Below are positions 53,403-60,362 of a stretch of DNA of 64,000 bases, piece after piece. The position numbers and the translations under genes are program-made. Origin of the DNA: JADKIH01 sp964595205 (lineage in GTDB: Bacteria > Bacteroidota > Bacteroidia > AKYH767-A > 2013-40CM-41-45). Each line of letters opens with the position of its first letter. Position 1 is the stretch's first letter. The stretch covers positions 124,001 to 188,000 of the forward strand of contig CAZQOQ010000037.1 of NCBI GenBank assembly GCA_964595205.1. The letters are read 5' to 3'. Under the pieces are notes generated by a model. The model had not been told where the DNA came from and made no database searches. It was given only the letters and a program-made list of their open reading frames with translations.

Positions 53403-55817
53403 TCAGTTCTTTGTAAACATGGATTTGAATTTCTGCCAGCGCCCTATCGGAATCTTGGATTCGTCTTCGTAATAGCCGTAACCATATCCATAACCGTATC
53501 CATAACCATATCCATAACCATATCCATACTTGAACCGTGACATTTCAACCCCATTCAATACCACCGCCAGGTTCCTGATCTTGTTTTCCTCGATGAGTTT
53601 ATTCAGGTTACGAATGAACAGTCGTTTAGAATAATGCGCACGGATGATATATATTGGATAATCGGCCTTCTGCACGATCTCAACGCCATCTGTCACGATT
53701 CCAACCGGAGGTGTATCGATGATGATAATGTCGTATTTCGTTTTAAGATAATCGATGAGCTCATTCATTCGCTTGCTCAGGATAAGTTCGGATGGATTCG
53801 GTGGTATCGGTCCAGCCGTGATGAAGTCGAGATTTTTCAGACTGCTCTTGTTGATGCAATTGTCCGGCGTGTCTTTCCCGATGAGGATCGTACTCATTCC
53901 GTTGATGTTCTCCACGTTGAAACCGAGGTGGATCTTCGGCTTCCGCATGTCAAGGTCGATGATCACCACTCTCTTGTCGGAAAACGCAATCACACCCGCG
54001 AGATTGATTGCAACAAATGTCTTCCCTTCTCCGGAAATTGTGGAAGTAACGGTGAGCACTTTCGGTCCCGGTTCGTTCGAGATGAACTGAAGATTTGTTC
54101 TCACCGAACGGAACGATTCGGAAATAGCTGACTTCGGATTCTTGTCCACGAGAAGTTGTGAAATCGGTATGTCTTTCTTGTACTTCGGAATGATGCCAAG
54201 CAAAGAGGCATCCGTATACTGATTGATTTCTTCCAGCGATGTGATCTCGTTGTAGACAAGATATTTGATGAAGATGATGATGAAGCTGATGATGAATCCG
54301 ATCAGAATGCTTCCGGAGATGATAAGCCTGCGGTTTGGTGACAACGGGTTGTAAGAAACCTGCCCGCGCTGAAGGATGATGTTGTCGGTAACAATACCCG
54401 CACGTGTGATCGAGAACTCAATTTTCTTCTCGAGAAGAAGCTGATAGAATTTCTGGTTCACCTCATACAGACGCTGAAGCCTTGCCATTTCAGCTTCTTT
54501 GCTTGGGAGTTCGGTGAAACCAGATTCGAAATCACCGATCCTCTCGTCAATGCTCTTGATTTTTTCGTTTACTGACTGCTTTGCATTTTGAAGTGCATTC
54601 ATGAGCATGGTACGTTGCCGCTGAATCTCTGCGTCGAGCGCTTTGATGGCTGCATTCTCGTCCGTCGCCTGGAACTTGATGTTCGCTCGTTTGTCTTCCA
54701 GTTCCTGAATGTGTACAACCATCGATTGAATCAGCTGATCAGAATATGTACCGGCAAGTAATGGCAGGATCTGGTCGAGGCGTTGGTTGGACTTTAAATC
54801 CTTCTCGAGCCTCACTAATACGGCTTGGTTGAGTTGCATTTCAATCCGCTGATCCACCAGGGAATTGATATGATTCAGCACATCCGTTGCATTTTGCACC
54901 GGATTTATAATTTTATTCTGTCGTTTGAATAATTCAAGAGAAATTTCCGAATTCTTCAGTTCTCCATCGATGGTGCCTATCGTTTCATTGATGAACTCGA
55001 GCGATTTATTCGCACCGGCTGATTTATTCTCTTTATCATACTCATCATATTCCCTTGCCATGGTATTTACGAAGTCAGCCGCCTTCATTGGATTCTTATC
55101 CTTAAATGATAATTTGATCGTCTGTGCACCCTGGTTCAATAAGATGACATTTGAAAAAGAATAATATCTGCTCAGCAGTGTCGTAGGATTATTGATGATG
55201 AAATAGAATGGATCCTGTTTAATCTTGTTCTGCTGCTTTAGAATGACGCTATAATTGAGAATATTAATCCGGAACTTCATTCCGGGAATGGTATACCATT
55301 GTCCGATATTATAAATTCCCTCGAGTTTGTTTCCATTCCAGTTGTTAGTAAGCTCGAAGCGGTTGTTCTCTATAAATTTTATATAAAAAGGAACATCACA
55401 GATGCCGGAATCCAACTGGTAAAATTCGACTTCGAAGGGAGAATTTTTATACAATTCTTCATCCAGAACGGTTCCCTGCGCATAGTAGCTTACCTCGAGA
55501 GGCATTTTTGACAGCACCCGGTCGACCATCAGCTTCGATCTGAGGATTTCGATGTCACCGGCAAGCTGGTTCACTCCAAGGGCGTCATAAATCTGAGGGT
55601 TCTGAATATTCAACACTGCCGTTGCCGTATTGACGGTACCGATTTTTACAATTGCCTCTGACTGATACGTAGGATGAGTGTAGCGCAGGTAAAGAAAGGC
55701 CGTCATCAGGGCCGTTGCCATGAAAATTACAAGAATGTAAAAGTTCTTCTTTGCAATAATGGCGAAGAGCTTGAAGTCAAATTCTTCATTAAGATGCGAT
55801 ATCTTTTTTTTCGCCAT
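53403..55817 (-). CDS. wzc: Polysaccharide co-polymerase / tyrosine autokinase (Wzc type)
   Basis: 804 residues. A Wzz-type membrane unit comes first (helix about 30-48), then a long periplasmic coiled-coil region (about 260-470), a second helix (about 502-524) and a cytosolic BY-kinase: Walker A TSTISGEGKTFVAINLA (about 587-603), Walker A' VVIIDLDMRKPK, Walker B IIIIDTPPVG (about 694-703). The C terminus carries nine Tyr-Gly dipeptides plus Tyr-Tyr (764-783), the tyrosine cluster that such kinases phosphorylate, followed by a basic tail. It controls chain length and export together with the Wza-like gene 3 bp upstream. Confidence 0.94.
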   Translation of the reverse strand: MAKKKISHLNEEFDFKLFAIIAKKNFYILVIFMATALMTAFLYLRYTHPTYQSEAIVKIGTVNTATAVLNIQNPQIYDALGVNQLAGDIEILRSKLMVDRVLSKMPLEVSYYAQGTVLDEELYKNSPFEVEFYQLDSGICDVPFYIKFIENNRFELTNNWNGNKLEGIYNIGQWYTIPGMKFRINILNYSVILKQQNKIKQDPFYFIINNPTTLLSRYYSFSNVILLNQGAQTIKLSFKDKNPMKAADFVNTMAREYDEYDKENKSAGANKSLEFINETIGTIDGELKNSEISLELFKRQNKIINPVQNATDVLNHINSLVDQRIEMQLNQAVLVRLEKDLKSNQRLDQILPLLAGTYSDQLIQSMVVHIQELEDKRANIKFQATDENAAIKALDAEIQRQRTMLMNALQNAKQSVNEKIKSIDERIGDFESGFTELPSKEAEMARLQRLYEVNQKFYQLLLEKKIEFSITRAGIVTDNIILQRGQVSYNPLSPNRRLIISGSILIGFIISFIIIFIKYLVYNEITSLEEINQYTDASLLGIIPKYKKDIPISQLLVDKNPKSAISESFRSVRTNLQFISNEPGPKVLTVTSTISGEGKTFVAINLAGVIAFSDKRVVIIDLDMRKPKIHLGFNVENINGMSTILIGKDTPDNCINKSSLKNLDFITAGPIPPNPSELILSKRMNELIDYLKTKYDIIIIDTPPVGIVTDGVEIVQKADYPIYIIRAHYSKRLFIRNLNKLIEENKIRNLAVVLNGVEMSRFKYGYGYGYGYGYGYGYGYGYYEDESKIPIGRWQKFKSMFTKN
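53469..53528 (-). repeat. 12-bp tandem repeat encoding the Tyr-Gly tract
   Basis: Read on the minus strand the unit TAT-GGA-TAT-GGT repeats about five times with a few silent TAC changes. It encodes (YG)9-YY at the kinase C terminus. A 12-bp period preserves frame, so slippage would change only the number of tyrosines. Confidence 0.85.
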
Positions 55818-55820
55818 TTT

Positions 55821-56567
55821 CTATTGATTGAAATAAGCAACTAAAACTAATATACTGGTCATCAGACTGAGATATGGTAGAATGTCCGTACTGATTCTCC
55901 TCGAAAGATTTCCTTCTGCATCAACATAGATGATGTCGTTCGGATATATTTCGAGTTCCGAGTTTTTCAATCCTTCAACGGACGATAAATCAGCCTTAAA
56001 TACCTGTGGATTTTTCAGGTCTCCGCGAATGATGCGGATATGATATGCTTTGCTGTAGTTGGACGTACCACCGGCAAGCGCAAGGGCCTCAAACAACGTG
56101 GTATGATCATTTTGCAGTTGAATGGTAACTCCCTTGCCGCCATCGCTGATGAAGACATACGCGCGACGACTCACAACTTTAATCACTACAAATGGATCTC
56201 TGTAATACAAAGAATATTTCTGCTGCAACATATCTTCTGCTTCTTTAATGGTGAGACCCTGAAGCTTTATGCGTCCGATTACGGGTAATTTAGCCTCGCC
56301 GTTATCCTCAATAAGATATTGGAAACCTTCATTGTAAGACGGCGTCTGTGAAATGGCTGAATTGGTAATATCGATGAGTTTAAAACCGTCGTTGCTGAAA
56401 ATATGGAGCTCGATTTTATCATCGGCCTGGATAATATAAGGTCCTTTGGTTTTCTGGGTGGTGTCCTCAGCGAATTTATAATCGTCGGGAGTCTTGAACA
56501 TGCGATTGGGAGCAATCGTACATGAACTTAATGCAAGCAATGCTGCAATGAAAAAAAGTTTATTCAT
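55821..56567 (-). CDS. wza: Polysaccharide export lipoprotein (Wza-like, Poly_export/SLBB)
   Basis: 248 residues. A lipoprotein signal with lipobox ALSSC (Cys16) is followed by the polysaccharide-export domain: YIIQADDKIELHIFS, YLIEDNGEAKLPVIGRIKLQ, GLTIKEAEDMLQQKYSLYYR and DPFVVIKVVSRRAYVFI, then an SLBB-like part with TLFEALALAGGTSNYSK and YPNDIIYV. A final hydrophobic helix (about 226-244) may be a membrane anchor. It forms the outer part of the export channel and works with the Wzc-type kinase encoded 3 bp downstream. Confidence 0.93.
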   Translation of the reverse strand: MNKLFFIAALLALSSCTIAPNRMFKTPDDYKFAEDTTQKTKGPYIIQADDKIELHIFSNDGFKLIDITNSAISQTPSYNEGFQYLIEDNGEAKLPVIGRIKLQGLTIKEAEDMLQQKYSLYYRDPFVVIKVVSRRAYVFISDGGKGVTIQLQNDHTTLFEALALAGGTSNYSKAYHIRIIRGDLKNPQVFKADLSSVEGLKNSELEIYPNDIIYVDAEGNLSRRISTDILPYLSLMTSILVLVAYFNQ

Positions 56568-56606
56568 ATTTTGAGTGTCAACAAAAATAGAATTTTAATA
56601 TCAAAA

Positions 56607-57860
56607 TTAAGATCCTTTTGTTTTATTTATATTTTTTTGAAGCTGGCTGTTGTATAATTCCGTGATCTCACGAATAAGTCGTGTGTAATGAAATTTTTCT
56701 TTGACGAACGTCCAGCCGTTTTCACCTAATTTTTTTCTCAACTGATCATCTTCAACCAATTTTAAGAGAGTTGAATAAAAATCGTTGAAGTCATTGTTGT
56801 TAACAAGCAATGCTGTTTCTCCCTGCCTGACTACATTCTCGATTCCACCCACATCAGTCGAGATGATGGGTCTGTTTCCTGCCTGTGCTTCTATCAGGCT
56901 TACAGGTGTGCCTTCATTATATGAGCACAATGCAATGATATCAAGTCCTGCCACACATACGTCCACATCCTTAATCCAGCTGCAGAAAGTCAGGTCGCTT
57001 TTTCTTTTTTCATCAGGAACATATGTGTAATCAATGCCGAGAAAATTCGCTTCCTTCATTAAATCGTCCCTGCTTTCTCCATCCCCAATAATAAAGAAAC
57101 GAACCTTACGCGAGGTGTTTTTTAAGATCCTTGCCGCACTACTTATGAACAACGAATGATTCTTGACAGGGACAAGCCGTCCGATAATTCCCACTGCGAT
57201 TTCATCTTCTTCCAGGAAAAACCTGTTCCTGAAATCCATTCGTTTCTGTGCAGTGTTTTCCTGGAATCGTGAAAGATCAAAGCCCAGAGGGATGACATGG
57301 ATTTTTGACGGACTGCAAAGGTGATAATGGTTTGCCAGTTCTTTTTTCTGCCTGTCGCTGATCGCAATGATGGCCGTACTCTTCTCTGCCAGGTACCTTT
57401 CAATGCGCAGAAAGATCTGCGTCTTTAGAGGATGAAAATAAGAATGGAAAATGTGCCCGTGAAACGTATGTATGATCACCGGAACTTTTTCATGAATGGC
57501 TGCCATTCTGCCAAGGGCTCCGGCCTTCGCCGCATGGGTGTGTACGATATCCGGTTTATATTCTCTTATAATCTTTCTTATCTCCCGATACGATTTATAG
57601 TCTCTCCAAGGATTAATGGAGCGTTTCATCTCCTTCAGATTCGTGAATGTAAGACCCATCTCCTTAACTATATATGCAGAACTCTCTTCACTATCCTGTT
57701 TGGTTCCGGCCAGCAATAGCACTTCAAATCCATCTTTCAGGTGTTTAGCAAGAATTGCAACATGAAAAGCAGGACCTCCCAGATTCAGTCGGTTTATAAT
57801 CATTAATACTCGCGGCACATTCGGAGAGTTAGTGGGCAAATATAATTTGCGTCCTTTCAT
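56607..57860 (-). CDS. Glycosyltransferase, GT4 family
   Basis: 417 residues. RVLMIINRLNLGGPAFHVAI (18-37) with the GGP loop; VHTHAAKAGALGRMAAIHEK and VIIHTFHGHIFHSYFHPLKT (about 132-151) in the N-terminal half; VGIIGRLVPVKNHSLFISSA (about 223-242), FIIGDGESRDDL and SYNEGTPVSLIEAQAGNRPI (about 315-334) in the donor half. First gene of the minus-strand group with wza, wzc and rfbC, separated from wza by 39 bp. Confidence 0.92.
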   Translation of the reverse strand: MKGRKLYLPTNSPNVPRVLMIINRLNLGGPAFHVAILAKHLKDGFEVLLLAGTKQDSEESSAYIVKEMGLTFTNLKEMKRSINPWRDYKSYREIRKIIREYKPDIVHTHAAKAGALGRMAAIHEKVPVIIHTFHGHIFHSYFHPLKTQIFLRIERYLAEKSTAIIAISDRQKKELANHYHLCSPSKIHVIPLGFDLSRFQENTAQKRMDFRNRFFLEEDEIAVGIIGRLVPVKNHSLFISSAARILKNTSRKVRFFIIGDGESRDDLMKEANFLGIDYTYVPDEKRKSDLTFCSWIKDVDVCVAGLDIIALCSYNEGTPVSLIEAQAGNRPIISTDVGGIENVVRQGETALLVNNNDFNDFYSTLLKLVEDDQLRKKLGENGWTFVKEKFHYTRLIREITELYNSQLQKNINKTKGS

Positions 57861-57940
57861 GTAATTGGACTATACAAAGGAAATTATGAGTAATAAAAAA
57901 CAAGTATTGGTTAATTACTTTTTATAAAAAGGATTGCAGG

Positions 57941-58080
57941 CCAAGAACTTAGAGGTTAGAACCAAGAACCAGGAGATTAGAACCAAGAGCCAAGAACCAA
58001 GAGCCAAGAGCCAAGAGGTTAGAACCAAGAACCAAGAGCCAAGAACCAAGAGGTTAGAACCAAGAATCAAGAGCCAAGAG
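57941..58080. repeat. Heptanucleotide array A (CCAAGAR, 20 units)
   Basis: Exactly 20 units of 7 bp, mostly CCAAGAA or CCAAGAG with interspersed GTTAGAA and a few variants. It lies in the 537-bp gap between divergent genes and is the reverse-complement counterpart of array B. A unique spacer of 108 bp separates the two. Confidence 0.9.
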
Positions 58081-58188
58081 ATATGACCCCTAAAAAAGAC
58101 TTGTAATAATTTATATTAATAAATTCCTGAAAATGGCAGAATTTATCTCATTAGTTAATTCACAACGGACCCTATAGTCTTTGTTCCT

Positions 58189-58356
58189 GGTTCTTGGCTC
58201 TTGATTCTTGGTTCTTGGCTCTTGGCTCTTGGTTCTTGGTTCTTGGTTCTTGGTTCTTGGTTCCTGGTTCTTGGCTCTTGATTCTTGGCTCTTGGCTCTT
58301 GGTTCTTGGCTCTTGGTTCTTGGTTCTTGGTTCTTGGTTCTAATCTCTTGGTTCTC
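58189..58356. repeat. Heptanucleotide array B (YTCTTGG, 24 units, inverted to A)
   Basis: 24 units of 7 bp, GGTTCTT or GGCTCTT with a few GATTCTT variants. It reads as the inverse of array A, so transcripts or single strands across both could form a long imperfect hairpin. Because 7 is not a multiple of 3, all three frames read as a repeating heptapeptide (NQEPRTK-like), which creates a spurious open frame on the minus strand. Confidence 0.9.
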
Positions 58357-58376
58357 CCATAATTTTTCTATCTTCG
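58348..58376 (+). promoter_or_regulatory. Candidate promoter of the FKBP lipoprotein gene
   Basis: TTG at 58348-58350 and TATCTTCG at 58369-58376 are 18 bp apart, a near match to the Bacteroidota -33/-7 pattern, with the ATG at 58398. The -33 part falls inside the last units of heptamer array B. Confidence 0.4.
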
Positions 58377-58397
58377 CGCCCACTAAAAAAAACAATC

Positions 58398-59093
58398 ATG
58401 AATAAAAAAATTTTTGCATTGGCGATCTGCTTTAGCATTGCTGCTTTATTGTCCTGTGAAGGTCAAAAAGGAAATTCTTCTATCAGTTTAAAGTCGACCA
58501 GCGATTCAGTTGCGTATAGCATTGGAGTTTCGATTGGAAGTAATATGAAAAAAGATGGTCTGGATTCTTTGAACCTGGAAGTGTTAAAGCAGGCGATCAG
58601 CAGCGCAATCAAAGGCGACAGCTTATTGATCGATGCCGCGACCTCTCAAAGCGTAATTCAATCCTATCTTTCTGCAAAACAAAAGCAAAAAGGAGAAGCA
58701 AATAAATCTGCCGGTATGAAATTCCTCGAAGAGAATAAAAAGAAATCTGGTGTTGTGGTAACAGCTTCCGGATTACAATACCAGGTTGAAAAAGAAGGAA
58801 CAGGTCCGATGCCTACTGCTACCGATACGGTAAAAGTTCACTATCACGGTACGTTAATCGACGGAACTGTTTTTGATTCTTCTGTAGAGAGGGGAGAGCC
58901 TGCCGAATTTCCGGTTGGAGCAGTGATCAAAGGCTGGACAGAAGCACTTCAGTTAATGAAGGTCGGTTCAAAATACAAACTCTTTATTCCGTCTGATCTC
59001 GCCTATGGCGACAGGGCTGCTGGTCCGAAGATCGCTGCAAATTCAACGCTTATCTTCGATGTTGAATTACTCGAGATAAAGGGTAAAAAATAA
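58398..59093 (+). CDS. FKBP-type peptidyl-prolyl isomerase, lipoprotein
   Basis: 231 residues. Lipobox ALLSC (about Cys20) follows a hydrophobic signal. An FKBP N-terminal dimerisation region (about 30-115: SVAYSIGVSIGSNMKKDGLD, LEVLKQAISSAIKGD) precedes the FKBP catalytic domain (about 120-229): VKVHYHGTLIDGTVFDSSVE, FPVGAVIKGWTEALQLMKVG, IPSDLAYGDRAAGPKIAANS and FDVELLEI. The Mip/FkpA-type architecture points to folding help for periplasmic or outer-membrane proteins. A strong terminator follows. Confidence 0.94.
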   Translation: MNKKIFALAICFSIAALLSCEGQKGNSSISLKSTSDSVAYSIGVSIGSNMKKDGLDSLNLEVLKQAISSAIKGDSLLIDAATSQSVIQSYLSAKQKQKGEANKSAGMKFLEENKKKSGVVVTASGLQYQVEKEGTGPMPTATDTVKVHYHGTLIDGTVFDSSVERGEPAEFPVGAVIKGWTEALQLMKVGSKYKLFIPSDLAYGDRAAGPKIAANSTLIFDVELLEIKGKK

Positions 59094-59112
59094 TAACTCA
59101 TTTTTTTTTTTG

Positions 59113-59141
59113 AGGTCGCTCCATTTCGGGCGACCTTTTTT
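59113..59141 (+). terminator. Rho-independent terminator of the FKBP gene
   Basis: AGGTCGC (59113-59119) and GCGACCT (59130-59136) form a perfect 7-bp stem with a 10-nt loop, followed directly by a run of six Ts counting the last stem base. It starts 20 bp after the stop codon. Confidence 0.9.
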
Positions 59142-59283
59142 GTGTCTGATTGGGAGCTAATCTTAGCCTCCTTTACATGGTTTTTAATCCTGTATTATTC
59201 TATTTACATGAACTCCATATGTTTTTATCAAAAATAATTAGATTGAAAATCAAGTAATTACGTCTAATTTTCAAAATAATTAG

Positions 59284-59302
59284 TACTATGTGTTGCATAG
59301 TA
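59284..59302. promoter_or_regulatory. Palindromic operator candidate (PadR)
   Basis: TACTATG-TGTTG-CATAGTA is a perfect 7-bp inverted repeat with a 5-nt centre. It covers the TTG (59293-59295) that serves as -33 element of the promoter just downstream. The operon it controls encodes a PadR repressor, a family that often binds palindromes over its own promoter, so autoregulation is the natural reading. Confidence 0.6.
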
Positions 59303-59324
59303 GTATAGTTTAAATATATCTTTG
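59293..59324 (+). promoter_or_regulatory. Promoter of the DUF2807-PadR-PspC operon
   Basis: TTG (59293-59295), a 21-bp spacer and TATCTTTG (59317-59324) match the Bacteroidota consensus. The ATG of the first gene is at 59373, leaving a leader of about 40 bases. Confidence 0.6.
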
Positions 59325-59372
59325 GCCAATAATTACTACTTGGTATTACATAGATCCTTAAACATACAAATC

Positions 59373-59981
59373 ATGAAAACATCCTTAATCATTTCGACAG
59401 CGCTGGTCGGACTCTCTGCAATAACTTTTGCAGCGAATGAAACAAGCGAAGTAAAGAGCACATCCGCTTATAATCCCGGGAAATTTTACGGCATCATCGT
59501 GAACAACAATGCGAATATTATTCTTACGCAGGGAGACGCGAATACAATTCGTTTTGAAGGCGATTCAAAGGACCTGGATGGAGTGAAGGCAGAAGTTGAA
59601 AACGGCGCACTGGTAATCAACGGAACAAACTCACATCCGGTAAGCATTTACATTTCGGCAGAGGAGATCAGTCTCATCGAAATCAATGGTTCAGCCAGGC
59701 TCTTTGCCCGGGGAAGCATTAACAGCGACATTCTCTTATTGAAGGTGAACGGGACCGGAAGCATGAAGATCGATGTTCGTGCTCTTACTGTCGGAATGAT
59801 CGTAAAGGGAAATGGAAAAATATTTGTCTCAGGATCGAGCGGAGAAAGTTATGTAAGGATTTACGGCAAGGGAAATATTTACAGAGATAACCTGGACTCA
59901 TTTAAAAGTTCAGAGGAACGTGTGGCCCTCGTTGAGAAAAGTGTAAAGCCTAAGAGAGCGGCTTTAAATATACATCAGTAA
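59373..59981 (+). CDS. DUF2807 (head GIN) domain protein, secreted or envelope
   Basis: 202 residues from the ATG at 59373; the frame is open to 59322, but the promoter box overlaps that stretch and the signal peptide MKTSLIISTALVGLSAITFA fixes the start. The mature part is a right-handed beta-helix-like domain: FYGIIVNNNANIILTQGDAN, VKAEVENGALVINGTN, VNGTGSMKIDVRALTVGMIV and SGESYVRIYGKGNIY, matching DUF2807. The usual GIN tripeptide near the start is not conserved. These proteins commonly neighbour PspC/PadR genes in Bacteroidota; their function is unknown. Confidence 0.82.
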   Translation: MKTSLIISTALVGLSAITFAANETSEVKSTSAYNPGKFYGIIVNNNANIILTQGDANTIRFEGDSKDLDGVKAEVENGALVINGTNSHPVSIYISAEEISLIEINGSARLFARGSINSDILLLKVNGTGSMKIDVRALTVGMIVKGNGKIFVSGSSGESYVRIYGKGNIYRDNLDSFKSSEERVALVEKSVKPKRAALNIHQ

Positions 59982-60014
59982 AAAATATTCAATAAAACCC
60001 TTAAAATAAAAATC

Positions 60015-60362
60015 ATGAGCAACAATCTTGAAAATACGCAGGCTCAGATGCGAAGAGGGGTTCTTGAATTCTGCATTCTATCCATTCTCTCTCACGAAGA
60101 AGTTTATCCATCGGATATTATCAGCAGAATGAAACAATCCAAATTAATAGTTGTGGAAGGCACCCTGTATCCGTTGCTGACACGTTTGAAGAACGGCGGA
60201 CTTCTGCAATATCGCTGGGTCGAGAGCAAATCAGGACCGCCGCGTAAATATTATTCTCTGACGCCGCTGGGAAATAAATTTTTAGACGAATTGAAATTGA
60301 CGTGGAATGAACTCGTTGAGGCTGTAAATCTTACCATTAAAAAACCTGAACATCATGAATAA
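60015..60362 (+). CDS. PadR-family transcriptional regulator
   Basis: 115 residues. A winged helix-turn-helix: RRGVLEFCILSILSHEEVYP, SDIISRMKQSKLIVVEGTLY, PLLTRLKNGGLLQYRWVESK and SGPPRKYYSLTPLGNKFLDE. It is short, lacking the long C-terminal dimerisation helices of PadR-s1 types, as in the s2 subgroup. The start lies 33 bp after the DUF2807 gene and the end overlaps the PspC gene by 8 bp. It is the likely repressor of its own operon through the palindrome at 59284-59302. Confidence 0.93.
   Translation: MSNNLENTQAQMRRGVLEFCILSILSHEEVYPSDIISRMKQSKLIVVEGTLYPLLTRLKNGGLLQYRWVESKSGPPRKYYSLTPLGNKFLDELKLTWNELVEAVNLTIKKPEHHE

Noticed and set aside
57941..58356. Possible CRISPR array
   Set aside because: Units are 7 bp with no spacers and no cas genes nearby, so it is a simple tandem repeat.
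58111..58395. A 94-codon minus-strand open frame with NQEPRTK-type heptapeptide repeats
   Set aside because: It is the translation of heptamer array B; any frame of a stop-free 7-bp repeat gives a heptapeptide repeat. It has no plausible start context or flanking domain.
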